Shown here piece by piece: positions 1 through 7,949 of a stretch of DNA of 64,000 bases. The position numbers and the translations under genes are program-made. The notes beneath the pieces are model-generated. The model worked only from the letters and a program-made list of their open reading frames with translations. It was not told the DNA's origin and did not search any database. Position 1 is the first letter of the stretch. Each line of letters opens with the position of its first letter. This stretch comes from NAT127 sp034717695 (GTDB lineage Bacteria; Pseudomonadota; Gammaproteobacteria; Pseudomonadales; Porticoccaceae). The stretch is taken from the NCBI GenBank assembly GCA_034717695.1, contig JAYELS010000071.1, forward strand, positions 25,449 through 89,448. The letters are read 5' to 3'.

Positions 1-1
1 C

Positions 2-586
2 ATGACCCGCGCCGGTGGACGGGTCGCCGCCCTGGTGCTGGCCGCCGGGGCATCGCGGCGCTTTGGCGCGGTCAAGCTGCTGGCGCCCCTCGATGGTCGC
101 CCGCTGCTGGCCCGCAGCCTCGCGGTGGCGGAGGCGGTGCTGCCGGGGCGGGTGACCCTGGTGCTCGGCGCCCACGGCAATGATCTCGCCCCCCATGCCG
201 ATGGCGCCCGGGTGATCCACAATCCGCGCTGGGCGGAGGGGCTGTCGTCGTCCATCGCCGCTGGCGTTGCCAGCCTTGGCGAGGAGGTGGACCATGTGCT
301 GCTGTTGCTGGCGGACCAGGTGGCGCTCACCCCCACCCATCTGGCGGGGCTGGTGGACCATCACCTGAGCCGCGTCCACCCCGGCATCAGCTGCGCCCGC
401 TACGGCGGAGTGCTGGGCATTCCGGCGCTGTTTGCCCGGGAGTGGTTTCCGACCCTTTTGAACCTGCGGGGGGACAGGGGCGCCCGGGACCTGCTGCGTA
501 GTGACTGGGCGCGGCCCGTGGTGGTGGACATGCCGGAGGCGGCCATCGACATCGACACCCCGGAGGATCTCGACAGCTACCGCTGA
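2..586 (+). CDS. MocA-like molybdenum cofactor cytidylyltransferase (NTP transferase)
   Basis: A 194-residue nucleotidyltransferase of the MobA/MocA type. The N-terminal loop LAAGASRRFGAVKLL (about residues 13-27) is the nucleotide-binding signature of this family, and a mid-protein LLADQV matches the metal/nucleotide-binding Asp region. Family members transfer CMP (MocA) or GMP (MobA) to molybdopterin. The MocA reading is favoured because a molybdenum hydroxylase, an enzyme class that uses the cytosine dinucleotide cofactor, starts about 140 bases downstream on the same strand. The C-terminal DIDTPEDL motif is usual for the family. The ATG lies at the very edge of the window, so an earlier start or overlap with an upstream gene (often xdhC-like) cannot be excluded. 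Confidence 0.8.
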   Translation: MTRAGGRVAALVLAAGASRRFGAVKLLAPLDGRPLLARSLAVAEAVLPGRVTLVLGAHGNDLAPHADGARVIHNPRWAEGLSSSIAAGVASLGEEVDHVLLLLADQVALTPTHLAGLVDHHLSRVHPGISCARYGGVLGIPALFAREWFPTLLNLRGDRGARDLLRSDWARPVVVDMPEAAIDIDTPEDLDSYR

Positions 587-723
587 TCCGGCCCGCCGGT
601 GGACTTTTTTGCCAGACTGCGCTGATTGGTCTACATTGGCTCCGGTCAGCCAACATCACTCTGCCTCGCCGTCCCGCCGGCAACCCTGCCCGGGGCGCCC
701 ATCGGCTTCACAGGGAGTTCCCC

Positions 724-1197
724 ATGCCTGTTTCCCTCACCGTCAACGGACAGCTGCAATCCGTGGATGTCGATCCCGACACCCCGCTCCTGTGGGTGCT
801 GCGGGACCACCTGCACCTCACCGGCACCAAGTACGGCTGCGGTATCGCCCAGTGCGGCGCCTGCACCGTGCACCTCAACGGCCAGCCGGTGCGGGCCTGC
901 TCGATACCGGTGGGCGCCGTGGACGGCCAGCAGCTGAGCACCATCGAGGGCGCCGCGAGCCCGGCGGCGAGGGCCCTGCAAGAGGCCTGGGAGGATCTCG
1001 CCGTGTACCAGTGCGGCTATTGCCAGTCCGGGCAATTGATGTCGGCGATTCACCTCCTGGAACAGAACCCGAACCCGGACGACGCCGCCATCGACCAGGC
1101 CATGGGGGGCAACATCTGCCGCTGCGCCACCTATGGCCGCATCCGCGCCGGCATCAAACGGGCGGCATCGGCGCTGGCCGGGGAGGTGAAGGCATGA
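724..1197 (+). CDS. (2Fe-2S)-binding small subunit of a xanthine-dehydrogenase-family (isoquinoline 1-oxidoreductase-type) hydroxylase
   Basis: A 157-residue iron-sulfur subunit. The first half has the plant-ferredoxin cluster motif CGIAQCGACTVHLNG followed by a fourth Cys (RAC). The second half has the helical-domain cluster motif CGYCQSGQ with NICRC. Two [2Fe-2S] clusters are therefore expected, passing electrons from the molybdenum site to an external acceptor. A good ribosome-binding site (AGGGAG) precedes the ATG. The stop overlaps the ATG of the large subunit (ATGA), so the two are translationally coupled. No FAD subunit is present nearby, which matches the two-subunit IorAB class rather than the three-subunit CO or nicotinate class. 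The substrate is probably an N-heterocycle or aldehyde but cannot be read from sequence. Confidence 0.92.
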   Translation: MPVSLTVNGQLQSVDVDPDTPLLWVLRDHLHLTGTKYGCGIAQCGACTVHLNGQPVRACSIPVGAVDGQQLSTIEGAASPAARALQEAWEDLAVYQCGYCQSGQLMSAIHLLEQNPNPDDAAIDQAMGGNICRCATYGRIRAGIKRAASALAGEVKA

Positions 1198-3353
1198 ACG
1201 GCCCAGAGTCCCTTTCCCGCCGCCTGTTCCTGGTGCGCGGCGCCCAGGCCGCCGGCCTCACCCTGGGGGTTGCCCTGGCTCCCGGTTTGCGGGCCGCCGA
1301 CGGCCATACCGGGGCCACCGCCAAGGCCGCCGAGGCGCGCCTTGAGGCCAGCGCCTTCGTCGCCCTGACCCCGGACAACAGGGTCGTCATCACCATCAAG
1401 CACATGGAGATGGGCCAGGGTACCTACACCGGCCTCGCCACCATCGTCGCGGAGGAGCTGGACGCCGCCTGGAATCAGGTGGAGGTGGTGGCCGCGCCGG
1501 CGGATGAACGCTACAAGAACACCCTCATCGGCATGCAGATCACCGGCGGCAGTACCGCCATCGCCAATTCCTGGACCCAGATGCGGGAAGCGGGGGCCGC
1601 CGTGCGCCAGATGCTGCTGGCCGCCGCCAGTGCCGAGTGGCAGGTGCCGGTGGCCGAGCTCCGCACCCGCTCGGGGGAGGTGCTCCACGGCCCGTCCGGG
1701 CGCCGCGCCACCTACGGCGAGCTGAGTGTCGCCGCCACCGCCCAGCCCCTGCCCACCGCCGTCACCCTCAAGGACCCCGGGGATTTCACCCTGGTGGGCA
1801 AGCAGCGGTTGCGGCGCAAGGACTTGGGCAAGACCGACGGCAGCGCCCTCTTCACCCAGGACGTGCACTGGCCGGGGATGCTCACCGCCGTGGTGGCCCA
1901 CCCGCCGGTTTTCGGCGGCAAGCTCAAAAGCGTCGATGATGCCGCCGCCCGGGCCATGCCGGGGGTGGTGGCGGTGCTGGAGATTCCCACCGGTGTCGCG
2001 GTCCTTGCCGAGACCTTCTGGCAGGCCGACCAGGCCCGCAAGGCCCTGCGCCTGGAATGGGACGAGGGCGAGGGCGCGACCCTGTCCTCCTCCGGGCTGA
2101 TCGCCGAGTACCGCGCCCTGGCCCGTCAGCCCGGCGCCCTGGCCCGGGGCGAGGGTGATGCCGAGGGGGTGCTCGCCGGCGCCAAGCGGGTCCTGTCCGC
2201 GGAGTACGTGGTGCCCTTCCTCGCCCACGCCGCCATGGAGCCCATGAACTGCGTGCTGCACCACACCGCCGGGGGCGTCGAGCTGTGGTACGGCTGCCAG
2301 AGCCAGACCCTCGACCAGAAAAATGTCGCGGCGGTGTTTGGCCTGCCCCCCGAGAAGGTCAAGATCAACACCCTCTACGCCGGTGGCAGCTTTGGCCGCC
2401 GCGCCAGCTTCGACGGCGACTACGTGGTGGAAACCGCCCAGATCGCCAAGGCCTACGGCAAGCCGGTGCCCATCAAGCTGGTGTGGACCCGGGAGGACGA
2501 CACCCGGGCCGGCCGCTACCGGCCCCTCTATGTCCACCGGGTGGAGGCGACCCTGGACGACAACGGGGCGGTGAGCGCCTGGCGCCAGCGGGTGGTGGGC
2601 CAGTCCATCATGGGTCTTGCGGAGCGGGAGGTGGACCGCACCACGGTGGAGGGGCTGCGCAATATGCCCTATGCCATCCCCAACCTGCGCATCGAGTCCC
2701 TGAACACCCGCCTGCCGGTGTCGCCCCACTGGTGGCGCAGCGTCGGTTCCACCCACAACGCCTTCGCCATCGAGAGCTTCATCGACGAGCTGGCCCGGGA
2801 AGCGGGCCGCGACCCGGTGGAGTTTCGCCTGGCGATGCTCGGGGATCACCCCCGGCACAGGGCGGTACTGCAGCTGGCCGCCGACAAAAGTGGCTGGGGC
2901 AAGCCCCTGCCGGAGGGCCGCTACCAGGGGGTGGCGCTGCACGAGTCGTTCAGCAGCTATGTGGCCCAGGTGGCGGAAGTCGCCCGCCAGCCCGACGGCC
3001 GCTTCAAGGTGGTGAAGGTGACCTGCGCGGTGGACTGCGGCATCGCCGTCAACCCCGACGTGATCCGCGCCCAGATGGAAGGCGGCATCGGCTTTGGGCT
3101 CTCGCCCCTGATGTACAGCGCCATCACCCTCGACAAGGGGCGGGCGGTGGAGGGCAACTTCGACGGCTACCGGGTGATTCGCATCGGCGACATGCCGGAG
3201 GTGGCGGTGCATATCCTGCCCTCCGCCGAGCCCCCCACGGGGGTGGGCGAGCCGGGCACCCCGGTGATCGCCCCGGCGGTGGCCAATGCCCTCTTTGCCG
3301 CCACCGGCAAGCGCTTCCGGGAGCTGCCCGTCGGGCCCGATCTGTTCGCCTGA
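1194..3353 (+). CDS. Molybdopterin-binding large subunit of an IorB-type hydroxylase
   Basis: A 719-residue molybdenum hydroxylase large subunit. The N-terminus carries a Tat-like signal (SRRLF then a hydrophobic run ending in LRAAD), suggesting periplasmic export in folded form, as is common for IorB-like proteins. Conserved features are MEMGQGTYTGLATIVAEEL near residue 70, GGSFGRR in the middle, and the C-terminal GVGEPGTP whose Glu (about residue 686) is the catalytic base of the family. The start was chosen as the ATG overlapping the small-subunit stop; the reading frame stays open far upstream but only as GC-rich shadow. With the iron-sulfur subunit it forms one enzyme, and the upstream MocA-like gene would supply the cytosine-dinucleotide cofactor. 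The substrate is unknown. Confidence 0.92.
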   Translation: MNGPESLSRRLFLVRGAQAAGLTLGVALAPGLRAADGHTGATAKAAEARLEASAFVALTPDNRVVITIKHMEMGQGTYTGLATIVAEELDAAWNQVEVVAAPADERYKNTLIGMQITGGSTAIANSWTQMREAGAAVRQMLLAAASAEWQVPVAELRTRSGEVLHGPSGRRATYGELSVAATAQPLPTAVTLKDPGDFTLVGKQRLRRKDLGKTDGSALFTQDVHWPGMLTAVVAHPPVFGGKLKSVDDAAARAMPGVVAVLEIPTGVAVLAETFWQADQARKALRLEWDEGEGATLSSSGLIAEYRALARQPGALARGEGDAEGVLAGAKRVLSAEYVVPFLAHAAMEPMNCVLHHTAGGVELWYGCQSQTLDQKNVAAVFGLPPEKVKINTLYAGGSFGRRASFDGDYVVETAQIAKAYGKPVPIKLVWTREDDTRAGRYRPLYVHRVEATLDDNGAVSAWRQRVVGQSIMGLAEREVDRTTVEGLRNMPYAIPNLRIESLNTRLPVSPHWWRSVGSTHNAFAIESFIDELAREAGRDPVEFRLAMLGDHPRHRAVLQLAADKSGWGKPLPEGRYQGVALHESFSSYVAQVAEVARQPDGRFKVVKVTCAVDCGIAVNPDVIRAQMEGGIGFGLSPLMYSAITLDKGRAVEGNFDGYRVIRIGDMPEVAVHILPSAEPPTGVGEPGTPVIAPAVANALFAATGKRFRELPVGPDLFA

Positions 3354-3366
3354 CCCCGTAAACGAC

Positions 3367-3392
3367 GACGCCCGGGTTTTCACCCGGGCGTC
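3367..3392. terminator. Convergent hairpin between IorB and P450 genes
   Basis: A perfect 11-base-pair stem (GACGCCCGGGT paired with its complement) and a TTTC loop lie just after the hydroxylase stop, facing the 3' end of the convergent P450 gene. There is no long T tract, so it may act on both strands only weakly or with Rho. Confidence 0.55.
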
Positions 3393-3455
3393 CCGTTGTG
3401 GCCTTCCCGTTCTCTCCCCGAAGGGAGCGGGGATTCAGCCGGGGCCTTCCTTCAC

Positions 3456-4796
3456 TCAGACATCCCAGAGGACATGGATGCTGTCGGCCCCCCGCAGCTG
3501 CATGCCGCGGATCACCGGCTTCGGATAGGCCGGGTCGAGGCGCAGGTTGGGGAGATCGAGCAGCAGATCGAGGGCGACTTCCATCTCGGTGCGGGCGATG
3601 TGCATGCCCATGCAGGTGTGGGCGCCGAAGCCGAAGCTGAGGGCCGGGCGCATGGGGCGCTCGATCCACAGCTCGTCGGGGCGCTCGTACTTGTCCGGAT
3701 CCCGGTTGGCCGCGGCCACGCACAGGGACACGGCGGTGCCCTTGGGAATGGTGACGCCGCTCACCACCATGTCCTTGTCGGCGACGCGGGCGAGGTAGGC
3801 CGCGGTGGGCTCGAGGCGCATGGTCTCGGTGATGGTCTGGGGGATCAGGGAGCGGTCCTGGCGGACCTTTTCCATCACCTCGGGGTTCTCCAGCAGCTGC
3901 ACCATCATGTTGGCGAAGGTGCGGCTGGTGGTCTCCCCGGCGGCGAGCAGCAGCATGCGCACGAAGTTGGCGATGTCCTCGTCGCTGAACTTGCGGCCCT
4001 CGTACTCGACGCTGAGCATGAAGCCGATCAGGTCGTCACGCTGCTCCCCGGAGGCGCGCCGGGCGGCGATGATGGGCAGCACATGCTGGTACAGCTCGAT
4101 GCCCGCCTGCATGGCGATGGGCATGGTCTTGGCGGTGGTCTCCGCATCGAACTGGGGGCCGGCGAGGATGCGCAGGGCGAGACCGGCGAACTTCATCACC
4201 GCCTCCCGGTCCTCGGGGAAGCCGAACAGGGAGTAGATCACCCACACCGGGAAGGGCAGGGCGAATTCCTGCACCAGGTCGGCCTTGCCCTGGGGCTTCA
4301 ACACATCGATGAAATCCTTCTGCAGGATCGGGCGGATCAGGGTGTCGCGGAAGCGGCGCGCCACCGGCAGCAGGAAGGGGGGCATCAGCAGGTTGCGGAA
4401 GCTCTTGTGCTGCTCCCCGTCCATGGCGGTGAGCAGCAGGTTGTCCACCGCCGCGCCGAAGCCGTCGCCGACGATGTAGCTCTTCCAGTTCTCGGTATCC
4501 CGGAGGATGCTCATCACATCGTCGTACTTGAAGATGGTCATCACCGGGCGACCGCTGCCGGCGTAGTCCGCCTGGCTTGGCACCCGGTACTTGGCGAGGA
4601 TATCCCCCTGCATCACTGGGCATTTGCTGCGCAGCTCGGCGTACATGGGGTAGGGGTGGGGGTCGCTGAGGGTGCCGGTGTAGGTGTCGCTGACCGCCAG
4701 GAAGTCCTGGGTCATCTGGTCGAGGGTTGAGGTCTGGGTGTCTGTCACGGCTGTGGTCCTGTTATCGGAGGGGTGGGGAGCTATCGGCGGATTCAT
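3456..4796 (-). CDS. Cytochrome P450
   Basis: A 446-residue bacterial class I P450. The heme-ligand loop is FGFGAHTCMG with Cys at about residue 395. The I-helix motif is LLLAAGETTSRT and the K-helix ExxR is ETMRLEP. There is no transmembrane anchor, so it is a soluble monooxygenase that needs a separate ferredoxin and reductase, none of which are in the window. The ATG at the upper coordinate has a poor ribosome site. A GTG at 4748, preceded by AGGA at good spacing, would give a 430-residue protein closer to the usual length and may be the true start. A TonB receptor lies upstream on the same strand, separated by two hairpins, so the genes are probably separately transcribed. The substrate is unknown; terpenoid, steroid or alkane hydroxylation is typical for the superfamily. 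Confidence 0.93.
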   Translation of the reverse strand: MNPPIAPHPSDNRTTAVTDTQTSTLDQMTQDFLAVSDTYTGTLSDPHPYPMYAELRSKCPVMQGDILAKYRVPSQADYAGSGRPVMTIFKYDDVMSILRDTENWKSYIVGDGFGAAVDNLLLTAMDGEQHKSFRNLLMPPFLLPVARRFRDTLIRPILQKDFIDVLKPQGKADLVQEFALPFPVWVIYSLFGFPEDREAVMKFAGLALRILAGPQFDAETTAKTMPIAMQAGIELYQHVLPIIAARRASGEQRDDLIGFMLSVEYEGRKFSDEDIANFVRMLLLAAGETTSRTFANMMVQLLENPEVMEKVRQDRSLIPQTITETMRLEPTAAYLARVADKDMVVSGVTIPKGTAVSLCVAAANRDPDKYERPDELWIERPMRPALSFGFGAHTCMGMHIARTEMEVALDLLLDLPNLRLDPAYPKPVIRGMQLRGADSIHVLWDV

Positions 4797-4919
4797 GCCG
4801 GGTATGCGGCGATGATCGGACCAACAACATAGAAAGAATGTGGCCGGAGTACAACCGAGGCGGCCAGGGGTGGTGGCCGTTATCGGGCAGTTACACGATC
4901 ATTGTGCGGTTTCGGACAT

Positions 4920-4976
4920 GAAAAAGCCGGCCCGAAGGCCGGCTGCAAGGGGTTCGGCACGCCTTGCGGCGTGCCG
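4920..4976 (-). terminator. Twin hairpins after the TonB receptor
   Basis: On the minus strand a stem AGCCGGCC / GGCCGGCT followed by a run of T (4921-4944) forms a rho-independent terminator for the receptor gene ending at 4991. A second perfect hairpin, CGGCACGCC paired with GGCGTGCCG (4955-4976), sits between it and the stop codon. Confidence 0.7.
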
Positions 4977-4990
4977 GATCAAGGGGTGGA

Positions 4991-7411
4991 TCAGAAGCGG
5001 TACTCGACGCTCGCCCCGTAGGTGCGGGGGTTGCCCTGGTTGTGGAGCAGGAAGCCCAGGGCCGTCCAGCTTTCGAACACGTTGGTGGCGTACTCCTCGT
5101 CCGTCAGGTTGCGGCCCCAGATGGCGAGCTCGATGTTGGGGTTGTTGAGGGTCAGGGACAGGCGACCGTTCAGCAGACCGTAACCGTCGATGGAGGCGTT
5201 CTTGTTGACGAAGGCCGCCGCCGCGATGCTCGCCGCGTCACCGGGGGTGCCGGTGGTGGTGACGATGGCCTGGTCATCCACGTAGGCGTAGTCGAGGAAT
5301 GCCCGCAGTTCGCCCACCTCCAGGTTGAAGGTCTGGCTGGCGCCGATGCTGTAGCTGAACTCCGGCAGGCGCGGCAGTTCCTCGCCACTGCGGTCGACGA
5401 TGATGGGGTTGGCGGTGGTGCCGCGGACTTCGTTGAAGGTGCCGCTGACGTACTCCCCGTCCATGGCGGAGGCGGAGAAGTTCAGCTCGAAGCCCTCCCA
5501 CAGCAGGGCGGTCATCTCCAGCTCGATACCCTGGATCTCGGTGTCGCCGGTGTTGGTGTTGAACTGGGTGAGACCGGTGCCGGCGCTGTTGAAGGCGTTG
5601 ATGATGCGCTGGACGTCCTCGCCCTCCATGTAGAACGCCGCCACGTTGGCCCGTACCCGGCTGTCGAGGAATTCGGTCTTGGCGCCGATCTCGAAGTCGG
5701 TGACGGTCTCCGGATCCACCGCGAAGGTGAACGGCGGTGGTACTTCCCGGGTGTTCAGGCTGCCGGCCATGGAGGCGCGGCTGTGCTTGGCGTACAGGAA
5801 GGTGTCGTCGTTCAGCTGGTAGTCGAGGCTGATGACGTAGGCGGGGTAGCTGAAGGAGGCGTCCTCCCGCACGTTACAGTTGCGCAGCGGAGTGGCCCGC
5901 GCCTGGGCGGTGGTGAGGCTCGGGTTGCCGAGCTCGGTGCCGGTCAGGCCGCAGTTGATGGGCTTGCCGGGCTGGGGGATGTAGTTGGCGTTGGGCGCCC
6001 GCTCGATATCCCGGGTATCCCGGGTGTAGCGGTAGCCGGCGGTGAGGCGCAGCTGCTCGGTGATCTCGTAGTTGCCCTGCAGGAACACGCCGTCGGAGGT
6101 GCCCGCGTACTCGGAGTAGGTGTTGCGGTAATCGAAGGGAATCAGGTTGTAGGGAATGCCCAGGTTCTGGATGAACACCCCGAACTGGTGGGCGTGGGAG
6201 AACTCGTAGCCGCCCTCCTCGAAGTGGTACACGCCGCCGATCAGGTTCAGCTTGCCGATGTCGCCGGAGAGTTGCAGCTCCTGGCTGAACTGGTGGTGGC
6301 CGTACTCGGAGTAGAAGGCGATGATATCCACCGGCGAGCCGTCCAGGTCGTTCTGGTTGCCGCTGACGCTCTCCCGGTAGGCGGTGATGGAGCGCAGCTC
6401 TGCGCCGCCCAGGTCCACCTTGAAGTCGAGGGTGGAGCCGGTGACCTTGTGGTGGTTCTGGGGGGTCATGATGTCGTTGTCGAGCACGGCGGTGCGCACG
6501 TTGCCGAAGGTCTTGTCGAAGCGACCCTCGAAATCCCGGGGGTTGAAGCCGGAGGCGGCGAACAGCTGGGCCACGGTGGGCAGGGTGGGTGCCGCCCGGG
6601 CGTTGTCGTTGAAGGCGACCACGGTGGTGGGGGTGCCGTTGTCCTTGTAGTACTCGTGGTCCATGGAGAAGAAGACTTCGTAATTGCCTTCCGTCGGGCT
6701 GTAGAGCACCGAGCCCCGGGCCGAGTAGCTCTCGTCGACGTCCTTGAAGCCCTCGCTGTAGTAGGGGTTGTCGTAGTAGCCATCGCGCTCGTTGTAGCGG
6801 TAGGCGAAGCGGGTGGCCAGCTCGTCGGTGACGGGCAGGTTGAGGACGCCCTCGACGTTGTAGAAGTCGTAGTTGCCCACCTCGGCCTTGACCCGACCTT
6901 CGAATTCATTGGTGGGTTTGTTGGTCTGGATGGTCAGTGCGCCACCGGTGGTGTTGCGGCCGAACAGGGTGCCCTGGGGGCCGCGCAGCACTTCCACCTG
7001 GCCAACATCGAGGAAGCCCAGGTTGCTGCCGATGGGGCGGCCGAGGTAGACGCCGTCGATGTACACGCCCACGGCGGCGTCGGTCACCGAGTTGGGGCTG
7101 TTCTGGGCCTGGCCGCGAATCGCGGTGTAGATGATGCTGGCGGGGCCGGTACCACCGGTGCCTATGGTAAGGCTGGGCGCGGTGCGCTGCAGGTCGTCCA
7201 TTTTCAGGATGCCCTTGTCCACCAGCATCCCCTCGGTCATGGCCGTCACGGCGACGGGGGTGGTTTGCAGGCTTTCATCGGTTTTCCGCGCGGTGACGAC
7301 GATTTCCTCGAGCGTCGCCTGGGCTGCGGCGAGGCCGGGGGTGGCGGCGAGAACGGTGTAGAGCGAAAGACGGGTAAAGGAACGGAGTGAACGGTGCTTG
7401 TGGTTCATCAT
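4991..7411 (-). CDS. TonB-dependent receptor
   Basis: An 806-residue outer-membrane receptor. It has an N-terminal signal peptide ending near AAAQ, a TonB box-like LEEIVVTARK right after it, a plug domain (about residues 45-160, with VEVLRGPQGTLFGRNTTGG), and a long beta-barrel ending in the terminal Phe (SVEYRF) that directs barrel assembly. This plug motif is typical of the large marine/sphingomonad-type receptor family whose members take up diverse organic ligands rather than only siderophores. The ATG-ATG start is preceded by GAGGGGGAA. The ligand cannot be predicted. The P450 just downstream on the same strand suggests, by context only, that it imports a hydrophobic substrate for oxidation. 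Confidence 0.93.
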   Translation of the reverse strand: MMNHKHRSLRSFTRLSLYTVLAATPGLAAAQATLEEIVVTARKTDESLQTTPVAVTAMTEGMLVDKGILKMDDLQRTAPSLTIGTGGTGPASIIYTAIRGQAQNSPNSVTDAAVGVYIDGVYLGRPIGSNLGFLDVGQVEVLRGPQGTLFGRNTTGGALTIQTNKPTNEFEGRVKAEVGNYDFYNVEGVLNLPVTDELATRFAYRYNERDGYYDNPYYSEGFKDVDESYSARGSVLYSPTEGNYEVFFSMDHEYYKDNGTPTTVVAFNDNARAAPTLPTVAQLFAASGFNPRDFEGRFDKTFGNVRTAVLDNDIMTPQNHHKVTGSTLDFKVDLGGAELRSITAYRESVSGNQNDLDGSPVDIIAFYSEYGHHQFSQELQLSGDIGKLNLIGGVYHFEEGGYEFSHAHQFGVFIQNLGIPYNLIPFDYRNTYSEYAGTSDGVFLQGNYEITEQLRLTAGYRYTRDTRDIERAPNANYIPQPGKPINCGLTGTELGNPSLTTAQARATPLRNCNVREDASFSYPAYVISLDYQLNDDTFLYAKHSRASMAGSLNTREVPPPFTFAVDPETVTDFEIGAKTEFLDSRVRANVAAFYMEGEDVQRIINAFNSAGTGLTQFNTNTGDTEIQGIELEMTALLWEGFELNFSASAMDGEYVSGTFNEVRGTTANPIIVDRSGEELPRLPEFSYSIGASQTFNLEVGELRAFLDYAYVDDQAIVTTTGTPGDAASIAAAAFVNKNASIDGYGLLNGRLSLTLNNPNIELAIWGRNLTDEEYATNVFESWTALGFLLHNQGNPRTYGASVEYRF

Positions 7412-7491
7412 GGATTCCCCCTCAAGGGTAGTGCAACGTCCTTGTAGTTATCGTTGCTGGTTGAGTCGGTCAGTACCCACAGACTGTTGGG

Positions 7492-7519
7492 ATTCTAAGA
7501 CGCCTGTTTGTACTGGCAA
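7492..7519 (-). promoter_or_regulatory. Candidate sigma-70 promoter of the TonB receptor
   Basis: On the minus strand TTGCCA and TAGAAT are separated by 16 bases, about 80 bases upstream of the receptor ATG. Eight-base inverted arms TATCGTTG (7449-7456) and CAACGATA (7520-7527) bracket it. The promoter is inferred from consensus only. Confidence 0.45.
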
Positions 7520-7630
7520 CAACGATATTCCCGAAAAATGAATTTATCAATGGAATTTTTTCTGTTCTGGCGTGTCTCCGGCCATTCGCCGCGACCGGCT
7601 GGTGGGGCGGGGGCGGCCCGGGTTGCGCGC

Positions 7631-7659
7631 TTGTTATACAACGCCGTTGCGCCTAGAAT
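7631..7659 (+). promoter_or_regulatory. Candidate sigma-70 promoter for the B12 operon
   Basis: TTGTTA and TAGAAT with a 17-base spacer lie immediately upstream of the cobalamin riboswitch, so transcription would begin just before the aptamer. The position supports the call. Confidence 0.6.
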
Positions 7660-7671
7660 CCCCGCCCTGCA

Positions 7672-7832
7672 TCAGGTGCCTGCTCGCCGCCCCCGCCAGG
7701 GGCGGCTGGAACAGGTTAAACGGGAAGTGTGGTGCGTCCCGGGCATGATCTTGGCTGCCCCGGACAACGCCACCGCTGCCCCCGCAACGGTGAACAGCGC
7801 AAGCTGCAAGCCCGAAACCGGCCCGATGACGT
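7672..7832 (+). promoter_or_regulatory. Cobalamin (AdoCbl) riboswitch
   Basis: The leader shows the ordered landmarks of the cobalamin aptamer: GGTGCC at 7675, TAAACGGGAAG then GGTGCG around 7717-7736, the core CCGCTGCCCCCGCAACGGTGA around 7771-7795, and a B12-box-like segment CCCGAAACCGGCCCG around 7811-7825. It lies about 120 bases upstream of btuB, the classic target. When bound by adenosylcobalamin it should lower expression of btuB, and by read-through that of the cobO-btuCDF genes behind it. Paired G/C-rich segments after it (7848-7900) could form the expression platform. Confidence 0.9.
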
Positions 7833-7949
7833 TGCTGCAACGATGGAGCGGAGGGCTTTGTCGGTGGCCGTTTGCCTGCCCCCGTTGGCCCTCGCCACTC
7901 TCGTCCCTCCCTCAATCCTTGTGTTTGCTGTTTTCGATTGAGGATCGTC

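Noticed and set aside
4964..7390. Long plus-strand open frame opposite the first TonB receptor
   Set aside because: Low-complexity Gly/Val/Ala translation that mirrors the receptor; the receptor has a signal peptide, plug and terminal Phe, this has none.
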